The notes under the pieces: model-generated
What the model was told of the DNA's origin: nothing
Seen by the model: only the letters and a program-made list of their open reading frames with translations
Databases searched by the model: none
Made by a program: the position numbers and the translations under genes
Part shown: positions 1 to 6,241 of the stretch, one piece after another
How the letters are laid out: each line of letters begins with the position of its first letter
How positions within the stretch are numbered: position 1 is the first letter of the stretch
Source of the DNA: Desulfatirhabdium butyrativorans
GTDB lineage: Bacteria > Desulfobacterota > Desulfobacteria > Desulfobacterales > DYRK01
Length of the DNA stretch: 6,241 nt
Reading direction: 5' to 3'
Assembly: GCA_020718785.1 (NCBI GenBank)
Contig: DYRK01000098.1
Coordinates: 1 to 6,241 of the forward strand

Positions 1-333
1 GGCGCGGATGTCAATGACGAAACCGAATGGCAGATTACTTATACCTCTGACGGCGATTATACAGCGAAAAATGTCGTGATTCGGGATGTGTTGCCCGGAA
101 ATGCCGGTCCCGCCACGAATTTTTCTTCGACCTGCGGGTCCTGCACCTCTGCTGATTATTTCGGCGCGACCGGATGCAGTATCGGAAATCTGGCAGTAGG
201 TCAATCCTGCGTCGTGACATTTCGTACAAAAGTGAACACTTGCCAGACGACGCCCACGCAGAATCAGGCTTTTGCCAAATACGGCTGCTGTGTCGGCGGA
301 AAAGACGAGGAAACTTCTTCCGGAGCCGTGAAT
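1..333 (+). repeat. R1: cysteine-rich DUF11-like unit, N-terminal part cut by the window
   Basis: This covers residues 1-111. The unit begins before the window, so its first strand and any Lys are not visible. It has the DUF11 turn 'VVIRDVLPG' (Asp29) and a last-strand Asn88 ('QNQAFAKYG'). It holds seven cysteines (45, 48, 59, 70, 81, 96, 97), including a C-x2-C and an adjacent Cys-Cys pair. That is the highest cysteine density in the window. The 'KNVVIRD' stretch also appears in R4, which supports common descent. Disulphide bonding is inferred from the density and the expected extracellular location. The odd visible count may mean that one partner lies upstream. Confidence 0.75.
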
Positions 334-3300
334 CTGCATACCAGCCCGGATTTTGCCAGTGCAAGAGCCTTTCTCGCGCACAGAAACTGGACCACCTGCG
401 GCGGCGAAATTTCTTTGGCAATTACCAATACGGGCGGCACGGCACGTACCGAAGATATTGTTTATACCATGCCCGCGGGTTATACTTTCGATGAAACCGC
501 GGATTGCAGTATTGCCAAAAGCGGCACGCCGCCCAATGTGACTCATGCGACATTCAACTGTACGGGTGTCAGCGGAAATACTCCGACATGGACCGCTTCG
601 AATATTGATTTTGTGGCTCCGGGCGAGACCGTGACCATCACTTTTCATTCGAAAATGGACGGTACGACCTATTGCGATACTACGTCTGCAAATGATTCTA
701 CGGATACGGATATTGCAGTTCCCGATCTGTCCGGAAATGCGGTATTCTCTTACGAAAACTCCTGCGGGGTTGCCGGTTCTGCCAGTGATTCGGAGCCGAT
801 ATTGCCCGCGCAGCCGGATTTGGATATTGCGATTGATCCGGTGCAGCAGGTCGCGGCAAGCGGAGACAAAGCTTCCTGGACTATCACTCTGACCAACGAA
901 GGCGATGCTCCCGCGAGCAATATTGCTTTGACATATAAGCTGGGAGACGGATTTTCTGATCCTGCGGTCACATCCGGCCCCGCGGGAACTTGGGATGCGG
1001 CAAGTCATACTTATACATGGAATATCGCCGGACCCGTAGCGGCAAACGGCGGTACGGCTGTGATTCAATTGGAAGCGACCGTAGGAACCGGCGCGCTGAA
1101 CGCTCATGCCGAAGTCACCGGTATGTGTAAAACCGCGACTGCGGATATCTGTACTTATACTCATGATGAATCCGATGCCTATACCGCGGGTTTCGAATTG
1201 AGCAAAACCGTGGATAAGCTATTGGCAAATGTGGGCGAAGAACTGACCTACACAGTAGTTGCGGATTTTACCAATACCGATGCTTTTAAAAATGTGGTGA
1301 TCAGAGACACGCTGCCGCCGAATACGGATTATGTGTCTTCCGCGCAGAACGGCGGCGATTTTGCCGTTGCGCCGACTCACAGCGCAGGCGTCGTCACATG
1401 GAATCTGGGCGATTTCCCGAGCGGTCCCAAATCCTTTAACTACATCGTCAAGGCGCGAGTCAAAGCTGTGGCTGCCAACGCCAGAGGGACAAAACTGACC
1501 AATACCGCAGATGCCGCTTTTGATATTGCTTATAATGACGGCGAGTCTCCGAGTTTCACCGTCAGCAAAACCGCAGAGACCACGCTGACCGAACCCAGAT
1601 TGACGCTTGTCAAAACGATCAGTCCCAACAGCGGCGTGGATGCGGGAGATGAAGTGAGTATTACCCTTGAGGTGAGAAACTCTCCGCCCGGAAACAGTAC
1701 CGCGTATGAAGTGCTGGTAACGGATTTGCTCAATGATACGAATCTCGACGGCAGCGTAAATTCCAGCGATGTGACCGTTTACGACTGCGCGAGTATTACC
1801 GAAGTGACAACACCCGCGGGCTGGATATTCTCTGTGACCGGTGCGGCTCCGGCCTGTCAGGTGACATATACCAGCAACGGAGCCGGAGATATTTTGAAAA
1901 ATGTATCAAAAGCTTTCACATTCAAAGCCCGGATTTCCTCTCAGGCGGTCATCGGCTCGATTTATACCAACCGAGGGAAAGCAGCGGCTCATTCATTGGA
2001 CGGTACGGATACCGAATTCAATGACAATGCTTATGACCGTCCGGCTACAGGTACCCAAAACAAACCGCTTACTCTCAGCAGAGCCAAGATAGAAGGGAAA
2101 AACCTTATCAGGACTTCGGAGTCTTCCACAGATCCCGGAGATGCAGCTATCGGCAGTAACCCACCGGTGGCTGTGGGTGAAGTGATTACCTGCGCGATCA
2201 GCTTCGAATTTCCCGAAGGCGCGACCGAAGCGGTTGTGTTAAGCGACAGTCTCAGCAATATTTCTGCGAATCAGCCCTGGGGAGAATTTATTCCGGGTTC
2301 GGCAAAACTGCAACGAAGTTCCGAAGACCTGAGCAGTACCCTCAATCCGGGGGGCATCAATGCTGCGGCTGTAAATACGCCGGTATCCGTACCGGACAGT
2401 TTTATCGTTCCTTCCGGCGGCACAGCCGCAATCAGAACCATAGACCTTGCTCTGGGTACGGTCAACAACACGGCTCTCAGCAGCGGAGTGAAAGAAACAT
2501 ACACCCTGTTTCTCGATGTCGTCGTATTGAACAAAGCCTATATATCTGCCGGAACTGCCTTGCGCGATGTGGGGCAGTTGAAATTCAAGCCCCGGGGAGC
2601 TATTGATTATATAGAGCAGACTCCCCAGAAAGAACTGCACGTGGCAGAACCTACGCCGACGATTACGAAAAGCGCGAATCCGGTTTCCGGACAGGGTCTT
2701 GATAGCATCACTTTTACCTTGAATATCTGCAATACGGCGTCGGGAGCCAATGCAGCGAGTGCATTCGACTGGGTATTCACGGATCCTCTGCCTTCGGAAT
2801 ATCAGAATCCGCAGACTCCCACATTCAACGTCGGAGCTACGGGCGCAACAGTTTCCGCGGCATTTTCCGGAAATATTCTGACCGGTACGGTGGATCAATT
2901 AGATGCCGGAGAATGTGTGTCTGTGACCTATAATGCCGATCTCCGGGCAGATGTGGCTTTCGGCATGAGAATTCCCAATACGGCTCAGTTTACAACCGGC
3001 AGTTTGCCCGGAACTAAAGGAACAAATAATTCGACCCCCGGTAATCCCGGAACCGACACCGGAGAACGCAACGGTACCGGCGGAGTCAATGATCTTGCCG
3101 GTTCTGACGGAGCCGAAGTCAGCATTGCCACGCCTACAATCGCCAAAGAAACGGTTGATCCTCAGGCATGGTACGCGGTAGGCGAAAAAATCACTTATCG
3201 TCTGACCGCGGGCGCGCCTTTGGGCAGCACAGAAAGCTTTGTGATCAAAGATCAATTGTCGAGCGGAGTGTCTTTTGTAAGCGGCAGTCTCAAGGTGACT

Positions 3301-6241
3301 CTGCCTACAGGAAGTAGTTATACTCATGCTTCGGAGCCTGTGGAAAGTTCGCCGTTCTTTACCAATGATACGGCAAATTCCCGGCTGATTTTCGATTTCG
3401 GTACGATTCGAGTGGCTGCGGCAGGCAATGTCACGGTGGAATACCAGACCGAAGTGAAAAATATCATAGCAAATCAGGACGGTACGCTTCTGCCCAATAC
3501 CGCAACGCTTTCCTATTCGAATCCTGCGAATCCCGGAAGCCCGGTTGTTCTGGGACCTGTTGCCAATCCGCATCCGGTGAAGGTAGGTGAGCCGGACCTC
3601 GAAATCACCAAAGCCCTGAGCGCAGGCGCGGTCGGCTTGGACGCAGGGGATACAGTCAGTTGGCGGATTGTCATCCGAAATACAGGTCATGTTTCAGCCT
3701 GTCAGGTATTGTGGAAAGATATTCTTCCCGAAGGAATGGAACAGATATCCCGGGTTCAGGTCACGCCCTCCGGAGGAAATGTCTATCTCAACGGAACCGA
3801 AACTTCGGTCACGGACACAGAGGTGATTCTTTCGAATACGATAAATACCAAAGATACCGTATCGCTTCCGCGTCTGGAAATTACTTCCGGAGCCAGCCTG
3901 ATTCTGGCTTTCGACTGTATTTTGTCTGACAGCGTGACCCCGGGACAGACTTTGGACAATATCATCCGGGTTCCTTATACCAGCATCCCGGACGGCGGAC
4001 GCGATAGCAGCAGTTCTCCGACCGCAGATGACGATGACGACACGGATCTGAACAATTATCAGGAAATCGCCAGCGAATCGCTTACTGCGGGAGCTTATGC
4101 GGCCATTGACAAAACGCTTGAAGGGAGCAAAACCGAATTTACGGTCGGAGAAACCCTGACTTACGCTATCCGGATGGCTTTTATGGAAGGACGGATTCCT
4201 GCGGTCAAATTCCATGACAGTCTGCCTTCGGGTCTGACTTATGTGAGCCATCAGATTGTTGTGGGCAATATGGGCATTCGAATCGGAAATCCCGACTACA
4301 ACACCGTGCAGCAGAGCGGACAGGCTCTGGATTTCGATTTGGGTGAAGTCAACAACCCGGCAAACGGAACCGTCGAAGATGATTATATCGTAATAAAAAT
4401 CACGGCTCGGGTTGCCAATATGCTTGCGAATCAGGATCGCAGAATCCTGAATAACGGTATGGAAGCCGAAGGAAATCCGGTATGGATGGAATACGGCGTG
4501 GTTCCCAAACGGGTTCCTTTTGACTCGGATGCAGCGATTCCGGGCAATCAGGGCATTCCGATCACGGTTGCCGAACCGGATCTGAGCCTGAGCAAAACTT
4601 CGGACCGGAGTCAGCAGTCTCTCGGTGATATCGTTACTTTTACCGTGGTTGCCGCTCATACCGGAACCAGTCATAGTGATGCTTATGATGTCGTGATTCA
4701 GGATACACTTCCCGAAGGATTGACTTATCTGGATTGCAGTCTGCCGGATGCGGATATGACCTCGGAAGGTCAGAATCTCGAATTCAGGAAAACGCTGATT
4801 ACTGCCGGAGAGCCGGATAACGGACAATGGCGGTTCACTTACCGGGCGAGAGTTGACAGGACTACTGTGGCCGGACAGCCTTTAGCCAATGAAATGCGTC
4901 TGACATGGAAAAGTCTGCCCGAGGCTTTGGGGCTTGAAGACAGCGGACGTACCGGCGGCGACGGTACCGGCGGCTTGAACGACTATGCAAAAGAGGCTGC
5001 GGCTACGGTAACGCCGACTACTTCTACGGTCATTGATGCAGTCAAGACTGTGACGCTGGCTGATGATGCAGACACCGACGCCGCGGTGACTTCCGGGGAT
5101 ACGCTGGAATATCTCATCATTTTGCATAATACGGACGGAAATCTCAGCGATGTGATTTTTACTGACAAAGTTCCGAATTTCACAACCTATATTCCGGAAA
5201 GTCTTACGAGTACCAAAGGAGAGATATCCGATGCGGACGGAAAACATTTGTCTGTAATCATAGGAGATATGACTCCTGATGAGACCGTGACAGTTAAATT
5301 TCAGGTCAAGGTCAATCCGAGCTTGCCGGACGGAACCGTCATTTCCAATCAGGGAAGCGTTGACAGCGGTCAGACTGTTCCGGAGCCTACGGACTCCGAC
5401 GCGAATGACGCGAACGGAGATCAGCCCACGGAAGTGACAGTCGGCAATGTCGGCGCGGGTCCCGGTCTGATTGCCGAAAAGACTTTTGTATTGAGCAAAG
5501 ACGAAATCGAACCTGTGGACGGAACGATCAATGTCGGCGATGAGATTATCTATACGATTCGTATTACTAATGTGGGGAATGTAGAACTGACCAATCTGAA
5601 TCTGAGGGATATGATTCCGGATCAGATTACCGTGACCGATGTGCTTCGAGCCGACCTTATCGGCACCCATGAAGTCAAAGCCACCTATAATAAACTTGCG
5701 CCCGGGGCAAGCATTACGGCGATTGTCACCGGTGTAGTGAATGCAGCCGGAGCCATAGTCAATCAGGGTTCGGTCAGAAGCGACGAAACAGATCCGAGAG
5801 ATACGGATGCGGATCCCAACAGCGCCGGGGATCAGCCCACGGCTTTTACGGCAGAAGAAGAAGGCATTGCCGGCAAACCTCTGCTGGAAGTATTGAAAAG
5901 CGACCGTCTGTTTATAGATGCAGATACGGACGGAACGGTCAGCCCCGGGGATACGCTGCGCTATACCGTGACCGTTACGAACAGCGGTTCCGCGGCAGCT
6001 TCGGATGTGAATTTCAAAGATACGGTTCCCGAGCATACGCTTATCGTTCCCGGCTCGGTTCAGGCATCGAGAGGGCTTGTGCTGGGCGAAGAGCCTATCG
6101 AAATCAATGTCGGGCAGATCAAACCGGGAGAGATGATTACGGTCTTTTTCCAAGTAGTCATTGACACGCCCTTGAATGTAGGAACAGAACTTTCCAATCA
6201 GGCAGAAGTCACGGCAAAAGAATTGACCTGCGAAGACCCGG
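1..6241 (+). CDS. Giant secreted/surface DUF11-repeat protein, internal fragment (open at both ends)
   Basis: Frame 1 is open through all 2,080 codons, so the full protein is longer than 2,080 residues and well over 200 kDa. It reads as about 14 consecutive beta-sandwich repeats of roughly 120-210 residues. Recurring motifs are 'EPxLxIxK' at unit starts, 'GDxLxYT' and 'NTG' in early strands, 'D-T-L-P-E-G-L-T-Y' type turns, and 'NTA' or 'NQGSV' in the last strand. This is the signature of DUF11 (PF01345/TIGR01451) and related isopeptide-forming fimbrial domains. These are usually extracellular structural modules of adhesins, stalks or S-layer-like proteins. No enzyme motif, membrane helix, signal peptide or sorting signal is visible; those would lie outside the window. 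Cysteines and Asp-rich loops also suit an extracytoplasmic, calcium-containing setting. The repeat class is clear, but the biological role (adhesion, matrix, predation, cell-cell contact) is not. No frameshift or internal stop was found. Confidence 0.93.
334..807 (+). repeat. R2: divergent cysteine-rich DUF11-like unit
   Basis: This covers residues 112-269. The fold markers remain: 'ISLAITNTGGTA' for the early strands, 'YTMPAGYTF' at the usual D-x-L-P turn, 'APGETVTITF' in a late strand, and 'GNAVFSY' in the last strand. The catalytic-looking positions have changed. The Lys of the first strand aligns with Arg122, and the Asp before 'xLP' aligns with Tyr155, while Asn246 is kept. Five cysteines (133, 169, 187, 225, 255) are present. 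I infer that this unit cannot form the usual Lys-Asn bond and relies on disulphides instead. Confidence 0.72.
808..1188 (+). repeat. R3: DUF11 unit lacking the Lys/Asp pair
   Basis: This covers residues 270-396. It starts 'AQPDLDIAIDP', equivalent to 'EPDLEITK' in later units, but Ile278/Asp279 stand where Lys is expected. It then has 'SGDKASWTITLTNEGDAPA', a typical DUF11 second and third strand. The usual Asp of the D-x-L-P turn aligns with Tyr312, and the turn itself reads 'KLGDGF'. Asn367 is kept in 'LNAHAEV'. Two cysteines, 376 and 384 (C-x7-C), lie just after the last strand, where R1 has its Cys-Cys pair. This suggests a local disulphide. Confidence 0.76.
1189..1590 (+). repeat. R4: canonical DUF11 unit
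   Basis: This covers residues 397-530. It is a textbook repeat: 'FELSKTVDK' (Lys402), 'VGEELTYTVVADFTNTD', 'VVIRDTLPP' (Asp436), 'VVTWNLGDF' in the middle strand, and 'LTNTADAAF' (Asn501) in the last strand. Lys402, Asp436 and Asn501 occupy the positions expected of a D2-type intramolecular isopeptide triad. It has no cysteine, in contrast to R1-R3. This is the first unit in the window where the whole triad can be seen. Confidence 0.82.
1591..2019 (+). repeat. R5: DUF11 unit with an inserted calcium loop
   Basis: This covers residues 531-673. It starts 'EPRLTLVKTISP' (Lys538), then 'DAGDEVSITLEVRN', 'EVLVTDLLND' (Asp575) and 'YTNRGKAAA' (Asn657). The triad is complete. The turn after Asp575 is not the usual 'LPEGL' but runs into a 12-residue Asp/Asn-rich loop (residues 579-590), listed separately. 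Cys596 and Cys619 flank the following strands and could pair. Confidence 0.8.
1735..1770 (+). other. Dockerin/EF-hand-like calcium-binding loop in R5
   Basis: Residues 579-590 read D-T-N-L-D-G-S-V-N-S-S-D. Ligand positions 1, 3, 5, 7, 9 and 12 are Asp, Asn, Asp, Ser, Asn and Asp, with Gly at 6 and Val at 8. This matches the type I dockerin/EF-hand loop consensus D-x-N/D-x-D-G-x-V/I-x-x-x-D. It is a single loop without the paired second half and helices of a true dockerin, so I call it a calcium loop built into the beta-sandwich. Calcium binding is inferred from sequence. Confidence 0.62.
2020..3087 (+). repeat. Super-repeat 1: long D2-like unit R6 plus DUF11 unit R7
   Basis: This covers residues 674-1029. 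R6 (674-882) is the longest single unit. It opens with 'GKNLIRTSESS' (Lys700), then 'VAVGEVITCAISFEFPEGAT', 'VLSDSLSN' (Asp749) and a last strand 'GTALRDVGQLKF', in which Asp856 stands at the place of Asn. R7 (883-1029) starts 'EPTPTITKSANP' (Lys890), followed by 'FTLNICNTASG', 'VFTDPLPS' (Asp928) and 'IPNTAQF' (Asn993). Cys910 and Cys972 in R7 could pair. R7 ends in a Gly/Asn/Pro/Thr-rich flexible linker (about 1000-1029). The pairing of a long unit with a shorter DUF11 unit recurs twice downstream. Confidence 0.75.
3071..3083 (+). repeat. 13-bp direct repeat, copy 1 (Gly-rich linker before R8)
   Basis: ACGGTACCGGCGG occurs here and at 4961-4973, each time encoding 'GTGG' just before a 'V/L-N-D' motif. 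It marks the same inter-repeat linker in two places, R7-R8 and R11-R12. Confidence 0.65.
3088..4050 (+). repeat. Super-repeat 2: long D2-like unit R8 plus DUF11 unit R9
   Basis: This covers residues 1030-1350. R8 (1030-1196) has 'TPTIAKETVDP' (Lys1049), 'AVGEKITYRLTAGAP', 'VIKDQLSSGVSFVSGS' (Asp1084), 'LIFDFGTIRV' and 'LLPNTATLSY' (Asn1166). R9 (1197-1350) has 'EPDLEITKALS' (Lys1204), 'DAGDTVSWRIVIRNTGH', 'WKDILPEGM' (Asp1240) and 'QTLDNIIRVPY' (Asn1320). Cys1234 and Cys1306 in R9 are a candidate disulphide. Both triads are complete. The block begins with the 'GGVNDL' linker motif, the same kind of motif that opens super-repeat 3 and R12. Confidence 0.78.
4027..4047 (+). other. Poly-aspartate linker
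   Basis: Residues 1343-1349 read DDDDDTD, between R9 and R10 and just before the 'LNNY' linker motif. Such acidic tracts often bind calcium or keep a linker extended; either role is inference here. The codons alternate GAT and GAC, so this is not a simple trinucleotide expansion. Confidence 0.6.
4051..4977 (+). repeat. Super-repeat 3: long D2-like unit R10 plus DUF11 unit R11
   Basis: This covers residues 1351-1659. R10 (1351-1524) has 'AAIDKTLEGS' (Lys1371), 'TVGETLTYAIRMAF', 'KFHDSLPSGLTYVS' (Asp1406), 'LDFDLGEV' and 'ILNNGMEAEG' (Asn1485, the best-aligned candidate). R11 (1525-1659) has 'EPDLSLSKTSD' (Lys1532), 'LGDIVTFTVVAAHTG', 'VIQDTLPEGLTYLDC' (Asp1568) and 'PLANEMRLTW' (Asn1630). R11 has one cysteine, Cys1579, without an obvious partner. 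The block ends in a Gly-rich linker, 'GRTGGDGTGGLNDY', similar to the R7-R8 linker. Confidence 0.78.
4961..4973 (+). repeat. 13-bp direct repeat, copy 2 (Gly-rich linker before R12)
   Basis: This is the second copy of ACGGTACCGGCGG, encoding 'GTGG' ahead of 'LNDY' at the start of R12. The two copies are 1,890 bases apart and in the same frame. Confidence 0.65.
5065..5100 (+). other. EF-hand-like calcium loop at the start of R12
   Basis: Residues 1689-1700 read D-A-D-T-D-A-A-V-T-S-G-D. Asp is at loop positions 1, 3, 5 and 12 and Val at 8, but Ala replaces the usual Gly at 6. The final Asp is also the Asp of 'GDTLEY', the conserved opening of the second strand, so the loop ties the first strand to the sandwich. 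Calcium binding is inferred. Confidence 0.55.
5419..5431 (+). repeat. 13-bp direct repeat, copy 1 (encodes the 'GDQPT' linker)
   Basis: GATCAGCCCACGG occurs here and again at 5830-5842, 411 bases (137 codons) apart and in the same reading frame. It encodes the core of the linkers after R12 and R13. The identity in DNA as well as protein fits tandem duplication of a repeat unit. Confidence 0.75.
5461..5880 (+). repeat. R13: short DUF11 unit
   Basis: This covers residues 1821-1960. It has 'LIAEKTFVLSKDE' (Lys1827 or Lys1833; alignment with R12 and R14 favours 1827), 'NVGDEIIYTIRITNVGN', 'LNLRDMIPDQ' (Asp1870), 'LAPGASITAIVTGVV' and 'IVNQGSVRSDE' (Asn1921). The Asp-to-Asn distance is 51 residues, against 61 in R12 and 59 in R14, so a middle hairpin is shortened. 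The loop before 'GDEIIY' keeps only part of the calcium pattern. It ends in 'TDADPNSAGDQPTAF'. Confidence 0.8.
5830..5842 (+). repeat. 13-bp direct repeat, copy 2 (encodes the 'GDQPT' linker)
   Basis: This is the second copy of GATCAGCCCACGG, in frame with the copy at 5419-5431. The flanking Asp-rich residues ('DANDAN' before the first copy, 'DTDADPN' before this one) are alike in character but have diverged in DNA. Confidence 0.75.
5881..6241 (+). repeat. R14: DUF11 unit with calcium loop, C-terminal end cut by the window
   Basis: This covers residues 1961-2080. It has 'LLEVLKSDRLF' (Lys1966), 'SPGDTLRYTVTVTNSGSAAA', 'NFKDTVPEHTLIVPGS' (Asp2007), 'INVGQIKPGEMITVFFQV' and 'LSNQAEVTAKE' (Asn2066). 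The triad is complete. Cys2077 lies just after the last strand, near the window end, and its partner, if any, is downstream. The unit is the closest in the window to the DUF11 consensus. Confidence 0.82.
5917..5952 (+). other. EF-hand-like calcium loop at the start of R14
   Basis: Residues 1973-1984 read D-A-D-T-D-G-T-V-S-P-G-D. This is a full match to D-x-D-x-D-G-x-V-x-x-x-D, and it lies in the same place as the R12 loop, directly before 'TLRY'. Asp/Gly-rich loops before 'SPGDTLxYT' are a familiar variant of DUF11 units. Calcium binding is inferred. Confidence 0.62.

Larger units (their letters stand above)
4978..5460 (+). repeat. R12: compact DUF11 unit with calcium loop
   Basis: This covers residues 1660-1820. 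It starts after the 'GGLNDY' linker with 'VIDAVKTVTL' (Lys1682), then an Asp-rich loop leading into 'SGDTLEYLIILHNTDG', 'VIFTDKVPNF' (Asp1722), 'ETVTVKFQVKV' and 'ISNQGSVDSG' (Asn1783). It ends in the acidic linker 'TDSDANDANGDQPTEV', whose 'GDQPT' core is repeated after R13. There are no cysteines. Confidence 0.8.

Noticed and set aside
174..892. Short plus-strand frames in frames 2 and 3
   Set aside because: They overlap the continuous frame 1 repeats, are Arg/Ser/Pro-rich as expected of shifted reading, and show no domain.
1735..1770. A true dockerin domain (cellulosome)
   Set aside because: Only one loop is present. A dockerin needs two loop-helix segments, and here the loop is followed by beta-strand sequence.
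3072..3083. GC-rich palindromic stretch around GGTACC as a terminator or operator
   Set aside because: It lies inside an uninterrupted coding frame, encodes the Gly-rich linker, and has no U-tract after it.
2239..3690. Two adjoining minus-strand open frames of 219 and 263 codons
   Set aside because: They are separated only by the sense TTA at 2899 and have the same low-information composition. They are shadows of R6-R9.
3694..4827. 377-codon open frame on the minus strand
   Set aside because: Same cause: it ends at the sense TCA codon at 3694, has no domain signature, and lies opposite well-formed repeats R9-R11.
4882..6153. 423-codon open frame on the minus strand
   Set aside because: It lies in exact codon register with the sense gene and is open only because the sense strand avoids TTA/CTA/TCA. 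It starts at TTG, its translation is rich in Arg, Ile and His without any recognisable domain, and the sense frame shows clear DUF11 repeats.
1..6241. CRISPR array, insertion sequence, tRNA or other RNA gene
   Set aside because: The repeats are protein-level, diverged and hundreds of bases apart. No short regular spacer pattern, terminal inverted repeats or structured RNA was seen, and the whole window is coding.

Overview
The window lies entirely inside one giant plus-strand gene. Frame 1 reads from base 1 to base 6241 without a stop: 2,080 complete codons plus the first base of the next. The gene's start, stop, promoter, ribosome binding site, signal peptide and cell-surface anchor all lie outside. 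There are no intergenic stretches, RNA genes, mobile elements or CRISPR arrays.

The protein is a chain of about 14 beta-sandwich repeats of the DUF11 / 'conserved repeat' class (PF01345, TIGR01451 type) and the related fimbrial isopeptide-forming D2-like class. Most units follow one plan: a Lys in the first strand, then 'GD/E-x-hydrophobic-x-Y', then 'N-T-G', then 'D-x-L/V/I-P', and an Asn near the start of the last strand. The composition is rich in Thr, Ser, Asp, Gly, Asn and Ala, with no hydrophobic membrane segment. This fits a secreted or surface-displayed stalk, adhesin or matrix protein.

Layout, with residues numbered from the window start: R1-R3 (1-396) form a cysteine-rich block. 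In R2 and R3 the Lys and Asp expected to form an isopeptide bond are lost. R4 and R5 (397-673) are DUF11 units; R5 carries a dockerin-like calcium loop. Residues 674-1659 hold three copies of a two-domain super-repeat, each a long D2-like unit followed by a DUF11 unit: R6-R7, R8-R9 and R10-R11. R12-R14 (1660-2080) are compact DUF11 units with Asp-rich calcium loops and a shared 'GDQPT' linker.

The sequence suggests a bacterium with a genome of about half G+C that devotes long genes to surface proteins. TTA, CTA and TCA codons are almost absent. Giant DUF11-repeat proteins occur in many phyla, so I cannot name the organism. The most interesting reading is mechanical: one fibre seems to use different stabilisers along its length, namely disulphides, predicted Lys-Asn isopeptide bonds and calcium loops.
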